Below, piece by piece: positions 1 to 10,590 of a DNA stretch of 64,000 bases; the first letter of the stretch is position 1; each line of letters opens with the position of its first letter. Position numbers and translations under genes: made by a program. The notes beneath the pieces are model-generated. The model saw only the letters and a program-made list of their open reading frames with translations. It was not told the DNA's origin and made no database searches. Origin of the DNA: Ceriagrion tenellum. Its lineage: Eukaryota > Arthropoda > Insecta > Odonata > Coenagrionidae. The stretch covers positions 133,767,233-133,831,232 of the forward strand of contig OY720636.1 of NCBI GenBank assembly GCA_963169105.1. Reading direction: 5' to 3'.

Positions 1-600
1 TAACTACCTATGATCTTCGACTGTCGACTGATAGATACGCGCGTTGTAGCTAGCATAATTAAGCTGAAAACAAATTATATTTACTCTAATGGTTTATTGT
101 CCCCCTACTTTGATGAATGGAGTGAAATCTCTCCAATGCTCAACGTTATTAACAATTATGATGTTCGTTAGTTAAAACTAATTCTGCCAATGAAATTATG
201 GCTACCCGACAGTACTTTCATAATTCTTTCAAGGGGAATTGTTTTTTCTTTCCAGAGCAAGGAAAGCAGAATTTGTAGGTTCAATGAAGTAAACACAGAT
301 GGAACGTCCACAATGTATGGAATTATTCACAGAACTATTAGGTACCAGATCTTTAAGTATATTCACATTTGAAAAGCCTTCGAATTTAGCGAATTAATCG
401 ATTTTTCCGCAAAAAATTAAAAAACATCACACAAATACACGTAGTAATGATAAAATAGTATCCATTTGAAAGTTTCTTCACTTCTATTTTCCATACAAGC
501 CCATATTATCACACCCCGAGTTCTAACTTAAAACCTAGCAAGCATAACAAGTCTGCTTTTTCATATACTTGGTGTCTTGACTAGGTATCTAGACAATATG
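1..600. other. Unassigned AT-rich left part of unit (copy A)
   Basis: No gene recognised. Short open frames such as 190-372 lack any family signature. The same stretch is found at 20404-21000 and 38439-39018 with few differences, as expected from the block duplication and not evidence of coding. Confidence 0.5.
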
Positions 601-756
601 GCGTCAGCGGCCACTTGAATTGGACGTCATTTCCGCCCAATGCGTACTAGGTTTCCAGACAAGATTGTTCGATTTGCCAAGTTAGAAAACGGCCTTAAAT
701 GGAAACCAGCGTCTCTGGATCCTTCTTTCTCCCACAAAGACTCGTTAGGCGCTACG

Positions 757-959
757 GCTGAGAGAAATCACTCCTAGGTGCGCCCCACGAATCTCTTTTC
801 TCCCATTTTCAGGACAAAACCAAGTTAAAGGCTTGGGCCGTTTTCGAACTTGGCAAACGCATAGTTAACTGCCCATCAAGTTATCTAGATCCCCAGGCGG
901 ACGGAGTGAAATCCTCCCTGGGCACTTTCGTAAGCGTTATACGGTGGAAGAGACATCAT
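757..959 (+). repeat. Inverted-repeat arm, left (copy A)
   Basis: This stretch matches the reverse complement of 1945-2149 nearly base for base over about 205 bp, including the run from GGCTTGGGCCGTTTTCGAAC to the AGAGACATCAT end. The two arms face each other across about 985 bp. The sequence also has a diverged third relative at 19887-20098, so it is an interspersed repeat family rather than a unique foldback. It could be a SINE-like repeat inserted twice in opposite orientations. Confidence 0.8.
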
Positions 960-1944
960 GCGGCCATCATCTCATAAATCAAACGAAAGGCTGCATCCGT
1001 GTTCATGTTGGTCGGTGATTCAAGTCAGTTACTTCTTGACACGGAGAAGGAACAGGAGGGTGATCGGAGTAGGGAAAATGGGTGGAAATAGACCCAGATG
1101 GTAAGCAAGGTATTTTGGCGGCAAGAGGTTTTCAACTTACCGATAGAGGCGCTGCAGATAGCGGCACTTCCATCATCCGAGCGTTTTCTCGTTCTTTTAT
1201 GAAGTTAGCGTGGTGAAGAGCGGTTGTGAACTTGCTATTTTGGTGAATTAGACTGTGGACCGCTAGGAGTGTCGTGGACCGCTCGGAGCGATTACGGAAC
1301 TTAGAATGGTCGTTGCATAACGTCGCAAACGGGACGTTACACACCACAAGTTAGGGACCCGGTCTTTCACAACGCCTAGTATTTTGGTAATATTATTACG
1401 TGCTTTTATGCGCCAGTGGCTTAATATTTCGCATTCTAACATCAGAAGTTACTTGCAATTGCTACTCTGGAAGACTGTCATTTGAGGAATTTCAGTCAAA
1501 AATGTTTATTTTTGATAAATTACCCTCTGATCCTGCCAGCCTCTCAACAACATCATGCTCTTGTTTGCACTTTAGCCTACATGTATGCGAATAACCTATG
1601 TCGTCGAAGCACCCTAATCACCCTAATACTACTTCTACTGCCTACATGTACGTTCCCAAGATATTCAAGAGAGCATTGAGACAGAATAAGCAACCTCATG
1701 ATCTTGTTTTTCATTTAACATCACGTGGAATGTTATGTTGGAAATAATTATGCTAACTTATTATGCCTAATCAAAGGTAAAATCATCAATTCCGTAGGAA
1801 GACACCTCGAATTAGCCATCTGCCCGCCTCTATTCTCATTCATATACTATGATCATGCATCGTCGTTTTTCCACATACAATGGCATCGGGTTAAATGAAG
1901 TCAGAATGTTAAATACCACCATATATATAAAATTCTAAATTCTG
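960..1944. other. Spacer between inverted-repeat arms (copy A)
   Basis: About 985 bp with no recognisable gene. Several 60-70 codon open frames (for example 1400-1594, 1482-1679) overlap in different frames and show no domain. The block recurs at 21364-22348 in B and 44000-44882 in C. In C its left part is where the P-like element inserted. Confidence 0.5.
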
Positions 1945-2149
1945 ATGATGTCTCTTCCACCGTATAACGGCTACGAAAGTGCCCAGGGAGGATTTCACTC
2001 CGTCCGCCTGGGGATCTAGATAACTTGATGGGCAGTTAACTATGCGTTTGCCAAGTTCGAAAACGGCCCAAGCCTGTAACTTTGGTTTTGTCCTGAAAAC
2101 GGATAAAAAAGAGATTCGTGGGGCGCACCTGGGAGCGATTTCTCCCAGG
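1945..2149 (-). repeat. Inverted-repeat arm, right (copy A), with hairpin and B-box-like motif
   Basis: Reverse complement of 757-959. At its outer end lies a perfect 11-bp hairpin, GCACCTGGGAG with a 6-base loop, followed at 2156 by GTTCGAATCTC, a good match to the RNA polymerase III B box. A tRNA-derived SINE head is a plausible reading, but no clear A box is visible. Confidence 0.65.
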
Positions 2150-2229
2150 TGCGTGTTCGAATCTCGCCTGGGTTGGTTATTCATTCCCAGGACATGGATG
2201 TTCGTGTTCGCCCAATGAGTCTATTGTAA

Positions 2230-3185
2230 GAGAGGACTACAGTCTTCAATTCCTCGATTATTATTATTAAAACCGCTGTCGGCTCCGTACCGCTTGCAGG
2301 GTAAACAGCTACCGAAAAAGACTGAGCTATGCCGTATTTTTATTGTTCCCCAACGGAAAAATGTGCGCAAGTCACTTTTAAGCATCGCTTGTCCGAACAT
2401 TTCTTGCTAGAATTCAGTTTTGCGTAGTGCCTTGCCAGAGAAAGGCGTGAGTTTGTCATTAAGTATGGAAGCTGACATATCTTCTTTACGTTCGAAAAAA
2501 AGAGAAGGCAACTTTTGAAGAGGAGAACCCCTAGTTTCTTGGTATTGTGAATTTCCAGTTTCAATACACTTCCGTGGATTTTTGGCTAACAGTGGTGCAA
2601 TCAGTGCAAGCTTGTAACATTGTGTTAATTTTAACTTAAAAAAGATTACATAGGGTTTAATGGATCTTAGAAATGTCACGCATCTTGAGATGCATGAGAA
2701 ATTTATTGAAAGTGGAAAAAAATCTGTATCATCTAAGAAACAATGCATACTGGACTAGTTAAGCAACAAATTTAATTTGAATGAGGACGTCAATGCCAAA
2801 AATATTTTAGCAAGTGTAATGCAAAAGTATCTATTCTCAAAATATCTTCGTAAGTGGGAGCAAAGCTCACGTTCTGACAGTTTTTTCAGAAGAAAGTTCG
2901 GATGTTGGCTCCAGCTGAAGTTGAAATTTTCCGGTCTCATATAAATATGTTCCCAATATATCCGGTGAGCATCTACTGTGTGAATTGTAATGAGTTGCAG
3001 TGATATCAGTATCTCTTGCTTCAATGTGTTAATTAAAATCATTACTCTTTGAAGGTTCGACTGAGTTAGCTGAAATTGGCCGACCGAAAAAAATGTTTTA
3101 GGAATCCATCGAGAGGGCAATGAGAAGGAAAAGAGAGGATTTCAGGGCTAGCACATCACCAGCTGAGTAAGCGTTTGCCACCTCG
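2230..3185. other. Unassigned, possibly decayed transposon coding sequence (copy A)
   Basis: Lies directly 5' of the transposon-like remnant at 3186. Overlapping minus-strand open frames (2407-2748, 2755-3120) show no known domain. A decayed N-terminal part of the remnant's parent gene is possible but not demonstrable. Also present in B up to the deletion point at 23387, and in C (45300-46258). Confidence 0.35.
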
Positions 3186-3812
3186 ATGAGCTATCGAAGC
3201 AAAGGAGATGAGTCTGTCGCAAAAATAGTTAAAGTGGTGACGACAAACACTCTCTCAAGAGCGAAGCGCGTGTTATCTGAATGGAGAACAAAGGAGTCCA
3301 ATCCAAATGAACTATCTCCAGAGGAAGCTCTTTCCATTATTGTTTCTGGCCATTTTACCAAAAACCACTTCTTTCTTCTTCGAATGACATCTAAAATACA
3401 TGGCCAGTCCACATACCCTAGCTACAAGTCTGTATTAGAAGTCAAATATTCAGCCTACTCCGAGGACATCACTATCACAGAGGAGAAGTGTGAGGTGAGT
3501 CTGCAGTGTATCATTGAAGTTAAGTGAGAGTAAAGTTAATTCATGGATCAGCAATCGCCAAGAAAGCTGTGCTCCCTTTTGGTCATTTGTCCGAAGAGGC
3601 GATGGAGGCTAGGAATAAGGATATATCAGAAGATCACAGGAACACAACACAAAAAAATTATCCAGGATCAGTACAAACGAAGATCACTTTCGAAGACTAC
3701 TTCTTACATTAGATCCAAAGATATAGTCGATTTCAGGAGTTCAGAAAAGAAAAATAGTGCAATTAAGCGTCAGATGAAAATAATTTTGCTCACTCTAGAG
3801 GAATCTAGTTAA
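3186..3812 (+). pseudogene. Remnant of transposon-like gene (SEEAMEARNKD family), copy A
   Basis: Two adjacent plus-strand frames read as one decayed gene. The first (3186-3527) contains YPSYKSVLEVKYSAYSED; the second (3524-3712, then 3543-3812 in another frame) contains LPFGHLSEEAMEARNKDI. In my recollection, YPSY followed by an alternating K/Y segment and SEEA.EARNKD mark a multicopy transposon-like protein family of arthropods and cnidarians, with no function I can state. Frames change between the pieces and there is no start with upstream context, so it is broken. It is deleted in unit B and present in C at 46259. Confidence 0.5.
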
Positions 3813-3952
3813 CAGCGTGATGATGAGACTGATGATGAATTATCTGAAGAAGATTTCTAGTGTGTTTAGCTTTTCCTTGAAAATGCATGATAAAATATGG
3901 AAAGATAGTTAATTTTTTACTTTGAAAAGTCTATTTCCCAGTTAAATGTAGG

Positions 3953-4122
<170 letters not shown>

Positions 4123-4205
4123 CGTTGATGGATTGGAGTCAGCCATGCGGCGATGAACACACGATGTGGATAGGATGGAGGAGATAGACACACAAAAAAA
4201 GAGAC

Positions 4206-4259
4206 GATCACACTTACATCGCTAGCTTTCGGAACTAGTCCGTCATCAAGGCGTATCAC
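4206..4259 (-). ncRNA. Hammerhead-ribozyme-like motif in Penelope 3' region
   Basis: On the minus strand a stem I strand GATACGC is followed by CTTGATGA, a stem-loop CGGACTAGTTCCG, then AAA, a self-complementary GCTAGC, and a second stem I strand GTGTGATC. This resembles the hammerhead order stem I, CUGANGA, stem II, GAAA, stem III, stem I. Penelope-like elements are known to carry such ribozymes. Here the core has an extra U and no perfect cleavage triplet, so activity is uncertain. Confidence 0.4.
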
Positions 4260-4430
4260 GGAACAAATTTCGTGTGCGCTGGTGAGGATAGGGGTAGGAG
4301 GGGCGGTTGGTTAGGGGAGGGGGTAGGGGAAGGGGTTTTTCCCAGCGGTTGACGAACGGTTCTTGAAAAGGGGAAATTTTTACCAGCTCGTGTCTTGGCC
4401 GGAGAGAGCGGAAGGGGTCGAAGTGACGGT

Positions 4431-4450
4431 GGGGGGGGGGGGGGGGGGGG
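4431..4450 (+). repeat. Homopolymer of 20 G in a G-rich tract
   Basis: Twenty consecutive G, preceded from about 4278 by several runs of four to five G. On the minus strand this is a C-rich part of the Penelope 3' untranslated region. It has G-quadruplex potential, and the exact length is prone to sequencing error. Confidence 0.9.
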
Positions 4451-4496
4451 AAGGGGGAGAGAAGCGGGTAAATGGAGAAGAACGGGAAGCGTTCCA

Positions 4497-5646
4497 TTAA
4501 TGTATTTTATTTAATCCGGGCGCGGCGTACGATTTTAGCAACCAGATTATGGCTTGCTCCTTCTGGCGCGCTTCAATTAACGGGGCGTCCGGGGGAAGGG
4601 AGAGCAATATTGCCACCTCAAAGCACTTGTCAAAGGACAAGCCATGTTTCCGCACATGAGTAGGGACGGGGAAAGTGGAAGATGGGTCTTTACAGGTGCA
4701 CCGATGGTTATTCATTCTAATATTAAGGGGTGTAATACATTCGCCCACATAAAAACCGGGACATAGTTTACATTGTAACACATAAACTAAGTTGTGGGAG
4801 TCGCAAGAGCCGGAGGCTTTGATGTCGAACGGCGTCTCTGTGTTGGTACTCTGAAACGAGGATAGGGGGCGAAACATGTTGCACGTTTTGCACCGTGGTT
4901 TGTTGCATCTCTGTGTGGTGGGACGGGGAGTGTCATTCGATGTACCCTCTAGCGAAGAATTGGAGCGAAGAAGATTGGCTAAGTTAGGTGGACGTCTGAA
5001 GCATACTGTGGGGCATTTGGGTAGGAGATTGGCTGTCGATCTGTTAGTATCTAAAATTGGGAATAAGTCTTTGAGGATGGTCTTGAGTTTTTGGACGCCA
5101 GGAAAGTATGTGATGTGAAGATTTAGGGCGTCCAGGGGGGTGTCTTTTTTACGTGGGGTGAGATTAGCAGAGGGGGGTAAAATACGTTTTTTTAGAAGTG
5201 GCTCAGGATAATTTCTATTGGATAAAGAGTTGTGAAGCTTATCAAGGTATTCATGAAGTTTTTCTTTGGAGTTGCAAATCCGGTGGCCACGGATCGACAG
5301 CGGATAAGGAATTGAGTGCTTAGTGTGTTTGGGATGGCAGCTGTTGTAATGCAAATACAGTTGTTTGTTGGAGGGCTTGATATGGACCGAAGTCTCAAAG
5401 GTGTTATTATTTGTGATGGAAATGTCGACGTCGAGAAAGGTGATTTGAGAAGGAGAAGTGGCCGATGTGAAGCGAATGGATGAGAATTGATTTAGAGATT
5501 TGAGGAAGTTCGCTAGGGTATCCTCGCCGTGGGTCCATATGATGAAAATATCATCAATAAATCTAACCCAGAGCTCCGGTTGTAATTCCTGGGTGGCGAG
5601 GAAATCACTTTCAAGCTTTCCCATGAAGAGATTGGCATAAGAAGGG
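4497..5646 (-). pseudogene. Penelope-like RT/GIY-YIG, partial downstream tandem unit (copy A)
   Basis: Open frame of 375 codons from MGKLESDFLATQ to the stop after GLNKIH. It carries RT motif C as WVRFIDDIFIIW near residue 20, the RT thumb, and a C-terminal GIY-YIG-type domain (VYVLQCKLCPGFYVGEC, about residues 280-297, with a downstream arginine in NIRMNNH and a glutamate in ARQKEQAII). It lacks the upstream RT motifs, so it is a 5'-truncated unit created by tandem duplication and not an independent enzyme. It keeps the natural C terminus that the upstream unit lost. Confidence 0.85.
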
Positions 5647-7260
5647 GCTCCTTCTGGCGCACTTCAATTAACGGGGCGTCCGGGGGAAGGGAGGGCAATA
5701 TTGCCACCTCAAAGCACTTGTCAAAGGACAAGCCATGTTTCCGCACATGAGTAGGGATGGGGAAAGTGGAAGATGGGTCTTTACAGGTGCACCGATGGTT
5801 ATTCATTCTAATATTAAGGGGTGTAATACATTCGCCCACATAAAAACCGGGACATAGTTTACATTGTAACACATAAACTAAGTTGTGGGAGTCGCAAGAG
5901 CCGGAGGCTTTGATGTCGAACGGCGTCTCTGTGTTGGGACTCTGAAACGGGGTTAGGGGGCGAAACATGTTGCACGTTTTGCACCGTGGTTTGTTGCATC
6001 TCTGTGTGGTGGGACGGGGAGTGTCATTCGATGTACCCTCTAGCGAAGAATTGGAGCGAAGAAGATTGGCTAAGTTAGGTGGACGTCTGAAGCATACTGT
6101 GGGGCATTTGGGTAGGAGATTGGCTGTCGATCTGTTAGTATCTAAAATTGGGAATAAGTCTTTGAGGATGGTCTTGAGTTTTTGGACGCCAGGAAAGTAT
6201 GTGATGTGAAGATTTAGGGCGTCCAGGGGGGTGTCTTTTTTAATTGGGGTGACATTAGCAGAGGGGGGTAAAATACGTTTTTTTAGAAGTGGCTCAGGAT
6301 AATTTCTATTGGATAAAGAGTTGTGAAGCTTATCAAGGTATTCATGAAGTTTTTCTTTGGAGTTGCAAATCCGGTGGCCACGGATCGACAGCGAATAAGG
6401 AATTGAGTGCTTAGTGTGTTTGGGATGGCAGCTGTTGTAATGCAAATACAGTTGTTTGTTGGAGGGCTTGATATGGACCGAAGTCTCAAAGGTGTTATTA
6501 TTTGTGATGGAAATGTCGACGTCGAGAAAGGTGATTTGAGAAGGAGAAGTGGCCGATGTGAAGCGAATGGATGAGAATTGATTCAGAGATTTGAGGAAGT
6601 TCGCTAGGGTATCCTCGCCGTGGGTCCATATGATGAAAATATCATCAATAAATCTAACCCAGAGCTCCGGTTGTAATTCCTGGGTGGCGAGGAAATCACT
6701 TTCAAACTTTCCCATGAAAAGATTGGCATAAGAAGGGGCCATTCTTGTGCCCATAGCCGTTCCCTTGGCTTGAAGAAAGAAAACTATAGCAAGATATATA
6801 GAGAAACTATATAGAGTTTAGCAACTATAGGCTGCAGGTGATAGTCCACGAAGGCCGATATGCGCTCCGTTGGGGAATTGCAGTTGGAGATGATCGGGCG
6901 TCCGGGGACGCCTTCTATGTGTATTTTGGGAAGGAGATAGAAATATGGGGTTTTGAAGTTAGTGGGCGAGAGAATATTGATGTCGGACTTGGAGAGTCCT
7001 TCATCAGGGCCTGTTGAAATTAAGAAGTCATGTATTTCCGCTTGATACGCCGCAGTTGGATCCTCTGTGAGTGGGAGATAGGAAGAAACATCACCGAGTG
7101 GTCGCATTGCTTCGGCGACATAATCCTCCCTATCTTGAACCACAACGGTTGATCCCTTATCCGCTTTACTGATGGTAATGTTGGGATTGCGTCGGAGGCG
7201 ACTGAGAGATGACAATTCCTCTCTGTTAAGGTTTGGGGCAGGAGTGACCTCAGTTTCTCA
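5647..7260 (-). pseudogene. Penelope-like RT, proximal unit with internal deletion (copy A)
   Basis: Upstream frame 6784-7215 encodes the RT N-terminal part (NITISKADKGSTVVV, LLPKIHIEGVPGRPIIS). Frame 5513-6754 resumes at MGTRMAPSYANLF and runs through FIDDIF and the GIY-YIG domain to RQKE, then reads out of frame into the next tandem unit. Between them the segment with the VDVTSLYTSIP aspartate is gone. A one-base insertion near 7258 relative to unit B also breaks the N-terminal frame. Inactive. Confidence 0.85.
6783..6813. other. Filler DNA at an internal deletion of the Penelope-like element
   Basis: Unit B has 252 bp here (25361-25612) that unit A replaces with about 31 bp. The filler contains ACTATAGCAA and AACTATAT, echoes of the adjacent GCAACTATAGG at 6821-6831. 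This is the pattern left by end joining with local template copying. Confidence 0.7.
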
Positions 7261-7340
7261 ATTCCCTCAATATATCAAAATTTCTGTGAGTTTTACTTTT
7301 TTTTGTGCTCTATATGTAACTGCTAGACACGCCTGTGACC

Positions 7341-7343
<3 letters not shown>

Positions 7344-7379
<36 letters not shown>
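7344..7379. repeat. (TA)n microsatellite 5' of Penelope-like element (copy A)
   Basis: Thirty-six bp of TA. The equivalents in B (26143-26189) and C (49207-49229) differ in length, as expected for a slipping repeat. Confidence 0.95.
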
Positions 7380-7382
<3 letters not shown>

Positions 7383-7895
7383 TAAAATTTTGGTTCAATT
7401 TCTGTATTCGTTGATTTTCTTTAAATTTCCCAGTCCCAAATGAGCTTATTGCAATCGGAGCAATAGCTTTTACATAAACCCTGAGTAAAATAAGGATTGT
7501 GCGACTATGTTTTGCACCATTTTAAGTTTGTAAAACTATAAAACTAATACCTGTATTGGAAATGTTGACAGCAGTGATACGGTTAAATAAACTTTCATAT
7601 CCATTAGCAGGTCAAAAGAAATTAGAAAAAATGTACCTAATTTGAAATAATTTCGATAAATGGTTTAAACAGTTATTGAAGAAGAGTAATAATAATCAGA
7701 GATAAACCATACTATCTTCCAAATTATGGTGCTTAGATATAAAATATAGTCAAGCATTAGCGAACCTAAAAAATGTTTTGGTTCCTTTCAAATTATATGT
7801 TTAATGATTTTCCAAAAATAAACAATAGTAAAAACTAGATGGATGCATGAAAACATCACATTCAGATTCAGGCACAGTCAAAATGTTTCACTCAT
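7380..7895. other. Unassigned AT-rich spacer (copy A)
   Basis: No gene or repeat recognised. The equivalent in C (49230-49743) ends exactly where the hAT transposon inserted. Confidence 0.5.
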
Positions 7896-9345
7896 TTCAT
7901 ACATAATTGTACACCTAACTCTGCGTCAGTAATTTCCTCCATTCTGACCTCTCCTAGCAAACCTCTATTGCCTCATGTACCCCACACACTGTTTCATACA
8001 CGCCCTACTGTTTTTAAAACTCCTAATATCCCCTGTCCCTGATATTGCTCTCTTCCCACTACATCTCTCCAATTTTGTACTTTACCGCATTAATTCCCCT
8101 ACCTCCACCAGTCTTAGCCTTTTATACTCACTTCCAAAACAGCTTTTTATTACCTTCAAAATCACTCTGCATTTTGTTAGCTTCATCCACACACATTCAT
8201 TCTTTGCTCTCTTTCACAACGATTATGCATTCCTTCTTTTTCTTTCTGTAAATCTCACATGCCTTAGTACGCTCTTCCTATGATTTGGCAGCAATCATAG
8301 CCTTGTACGCCTCTTTCTTTTCTCTGACTGCAATTTTCACTTCTTCATTCCACCAACCATCACCTTTCGTTCTTCCTACCACTCCTATTCCACATACACT
8401 TTCAGCACATTCCACAATCACTCCTTTTAAACACTCCCACGCATCATTCACATTCTCGTTTCTGGTATGCTCATCCCATTCTCTCTGCTTCAATGATAGA
8501 GCATCCTCAAGCATGCAACTATACCGCATCTTACCTCGCTGTCTAACAACCCTTCCTGCTCTCAACTGTTAACGCACAACATTCTTCCTTGGTACACACT
8601 TTCTGCCCAGATTCACTTTGGAGAGTAACAAATAGTGGTCTGTTCCACATTCAGCACCCCTCATCACTCGCGTGTCCCAAACTATCTCTCTCAATCTCTC
8701 ATCATACACAATAAAATCAATCATGCTTTTACAAACACTCCTTTTCCAAGTATACATATGTATTCTCTTATGTCTAAACCATGTATTCGACACAAACAAT
8801 CCTTTTTCTAAGCACACACTCACCTTTATCATTCGCTCCGGGGTCACCAAAAGGCTCAACCACTCTCTCAGATGCATCTCGCCTCACACCAACCCACCCA
8901 TTCATGTCACCTACTAAAATTATTCTCTCACCAGGATCAAATTCATTCAAAACCTCTCCCAGTTTTTCCCAAAACTCATCTTTCACACGGTCACTCTCTC
9001 CATCCACTGGTGCATAGCACGCCACAATCACAACTCTCCTTATACCTACTTTCACGCAAACCCAGGGGATACTAACTCGTATTTCCTTACTAGCAACTTA
9101 GCTCTCTCATTAAGAATGAGTCCTACACCTTGACTGCCGTGTACATTATCTTCAAATCTTGCCAGACTACCACCATCTTTGGGAACAGCATCCTGCCCCT
9201 TACGCTTAGTTTCACATACACAAAAAACATCCATTCGTCTCACTTACATTTTGATCAGCAACTCATGCTCCTTTCCATACACTCTTCTCACATTCCAAGT
9301 ACCGAGAGTCCAGTTCGTTTCCAGACCGTATCTTGATGGGCCAAC
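7896..9345 (-). pseudogene. RTE-like LINE endonuclease fragment (copy A)
   Basis: Read on the minus strand, frames joined by frameshifts encode an apurinic endonuclease-like domain: GTWNVRRVYGKEHEL at the start (about 9300), DVFCVCETKRKGQD, VVIVACYAPVDGESDR, LVGDMNGWVG (GDxN motif), SMIDFIV, and GTDHYLLLSKVNL (the SDH-type motif). Behind it lie linker pieces (RDKD-type region, WWNEEVKIAVREKKEAYKAM). The reverse transcriptase does not follow. At least three frame breaks make it non-functional. The RTE assignment rests on the endonuclease pattern and on RT pieces found nearby. Confidence 0.75.
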
Positions 9346-9724
9346 CTTATTCAGTTTCCACCGCCCATCGTGGCTTCAGCTGTCTGAGGCAACATTTTGA
9401 CATTTAGCGGTAAGTTGTAATAGAGAATGTAGAGTTACAGCAGTACCCTCACCACATGCAGCTTTCCATGCTAACGGTTACAGCGCTCTACCGGTCAGTT
9501 TTGGCACATATTCGCCACTATGCCACAAAAGCAACCAAAACATAGTAATACCCTAGGCTCTATTCTGCTCAAGCTAGGATCCCTTCTGAAAGGACTACTG
9601 GAGAGCCAGCATACTATTGCCCGCGACCCACCACTAGGAGGTATATCCAGTGTACTGACAAACCGGTACACAACATCTTACCTAATTGCACAAAATAATA
9701 TACTTGTTTAATTAATTCAACATT
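9346..9724. other. Unassigned, possibly LINE 5' region (copy A)
   Basis: Directly 5' of the LINE endonuclease start on the minus strand. No domain is seen. It may be LINE leader sequence, since it separates two fragments of the same family. Confidence 0.35.
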
Positions 9725-10040
9725 CTCCATCATCATACAGTTATTCTCCTTAAATTATACTTTTAATTTAGTCATATCATCCGCATGTACTATAACTCGC
9801 ACGTTTACTATTCTAATTACAACACTGTACTTTCATTAAATGCATCTCTAACACATTTATCCATTAATACATTAAACAGCCATAGTGATATTACGCATTC
9901 TCGCTTTACGCCCTGTTTCATTGCAAACCAATCTCTCAGAACCCCATTAATTCTCACACCTACCTTACGTTTATCATACATTTTTATTATCATACATGAA
10001 CAAGTGACATCCGTACATCGTGCGAGGCGAAGTAAATAGC
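9725..10040 (-). pseudogene. RTE-like LINE reverse transcriptase fragment (copy A)
   Basis: Minus-strand similarity to the RT piece at 19480-19860: shared segments around the catalytic motif (HADD here, at about 9780) and the upstream stretch reading toward a QG.R.GCVMS-type motif. It sits 5' of the endonuclease fragment, which is the wrong order for one element, so it is a separate or rearranged insertion. Frames are broken. Confidence 0.65.
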
Positions 10041-10500
10041 ACGAGAAATGGCTTCGGGGAGAATAGTTTTCTAGAATCTGTTTGTTTGTCTCTTTCCTTT
10101 ATCCCCAGTTGACCCCTTTCAATGCCTGCCATGAGGAATTTGAAGTCTTAAGTCTCCAAGTCGACCTATATGCGTGCATATGTGACAATGGCTCGAACTG
10201 ACAGAGCAAGGTGAATATCGTCGGAAGTAAGTAATAATGACGAAATTTCTCTCGGTGCGATTGTTCAAATGTCGCCACAGGAGTTTAGCCTCGTCATATG
10301 GTTTTCTTACCGGCTCCAATTTCCAAACCTCATTTTATCGTTACTATGCTTCATAGAAGTGGTGGCATTAGTTGTTCCAAATAGAGTCTTTTCATGAATT
10401 ACCCACAGCTCACCCTTAACGTTTGTTCCCCTAATTACAGAAGGTGACGGAAAATACAAAAACAATGTAACATACAGAATAGCTATTGCTTTTCATATTC
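10041..10500. other. Unassigned spacer 3' of the host-like gene (copy A)
   Basis: Contains a 66-codon minus-strand frame (10119-10319) with no recognisable domain. A GTAAGA donor-like site follows GGAGCCG near 10313. Nothing firm can be called. Confidence 0.4.
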
Positions 10501-10502
10501 AT

Positions 10503-10508
10503 TTTATT
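10503..10508 (-). terminator. Polyadenylation signal AATAAA of the four-exon gene (copy A)
   Basis: AATAAA on the minus strand about 83 nt after the stop codon at 10591. The same signal is kept in B (29314-29319) and C (56568-56573). Confidence 0.6.
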
Positions 10509-10590
10509 TAATTTTCATTCAAGAAAATCGAATATCCAATGAAGGGGAAAAAATCAATAAATAACATATAGAATTAAGAATCAAACATTA

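Noticed and set aside
4876..5118. Plus-strand frame MLHVLHRGLLHLCV, repeated five times in the window
   Set aside because: It is the antisense shadow of the Penelope-like coding sequence and recurs only because that element is repeated.
7896..10040. One complete RTE element
   Set aside because: The RT fragment lies 5' of the endonuclease on the coding strand, the wrong order, and most of the RT is absent.
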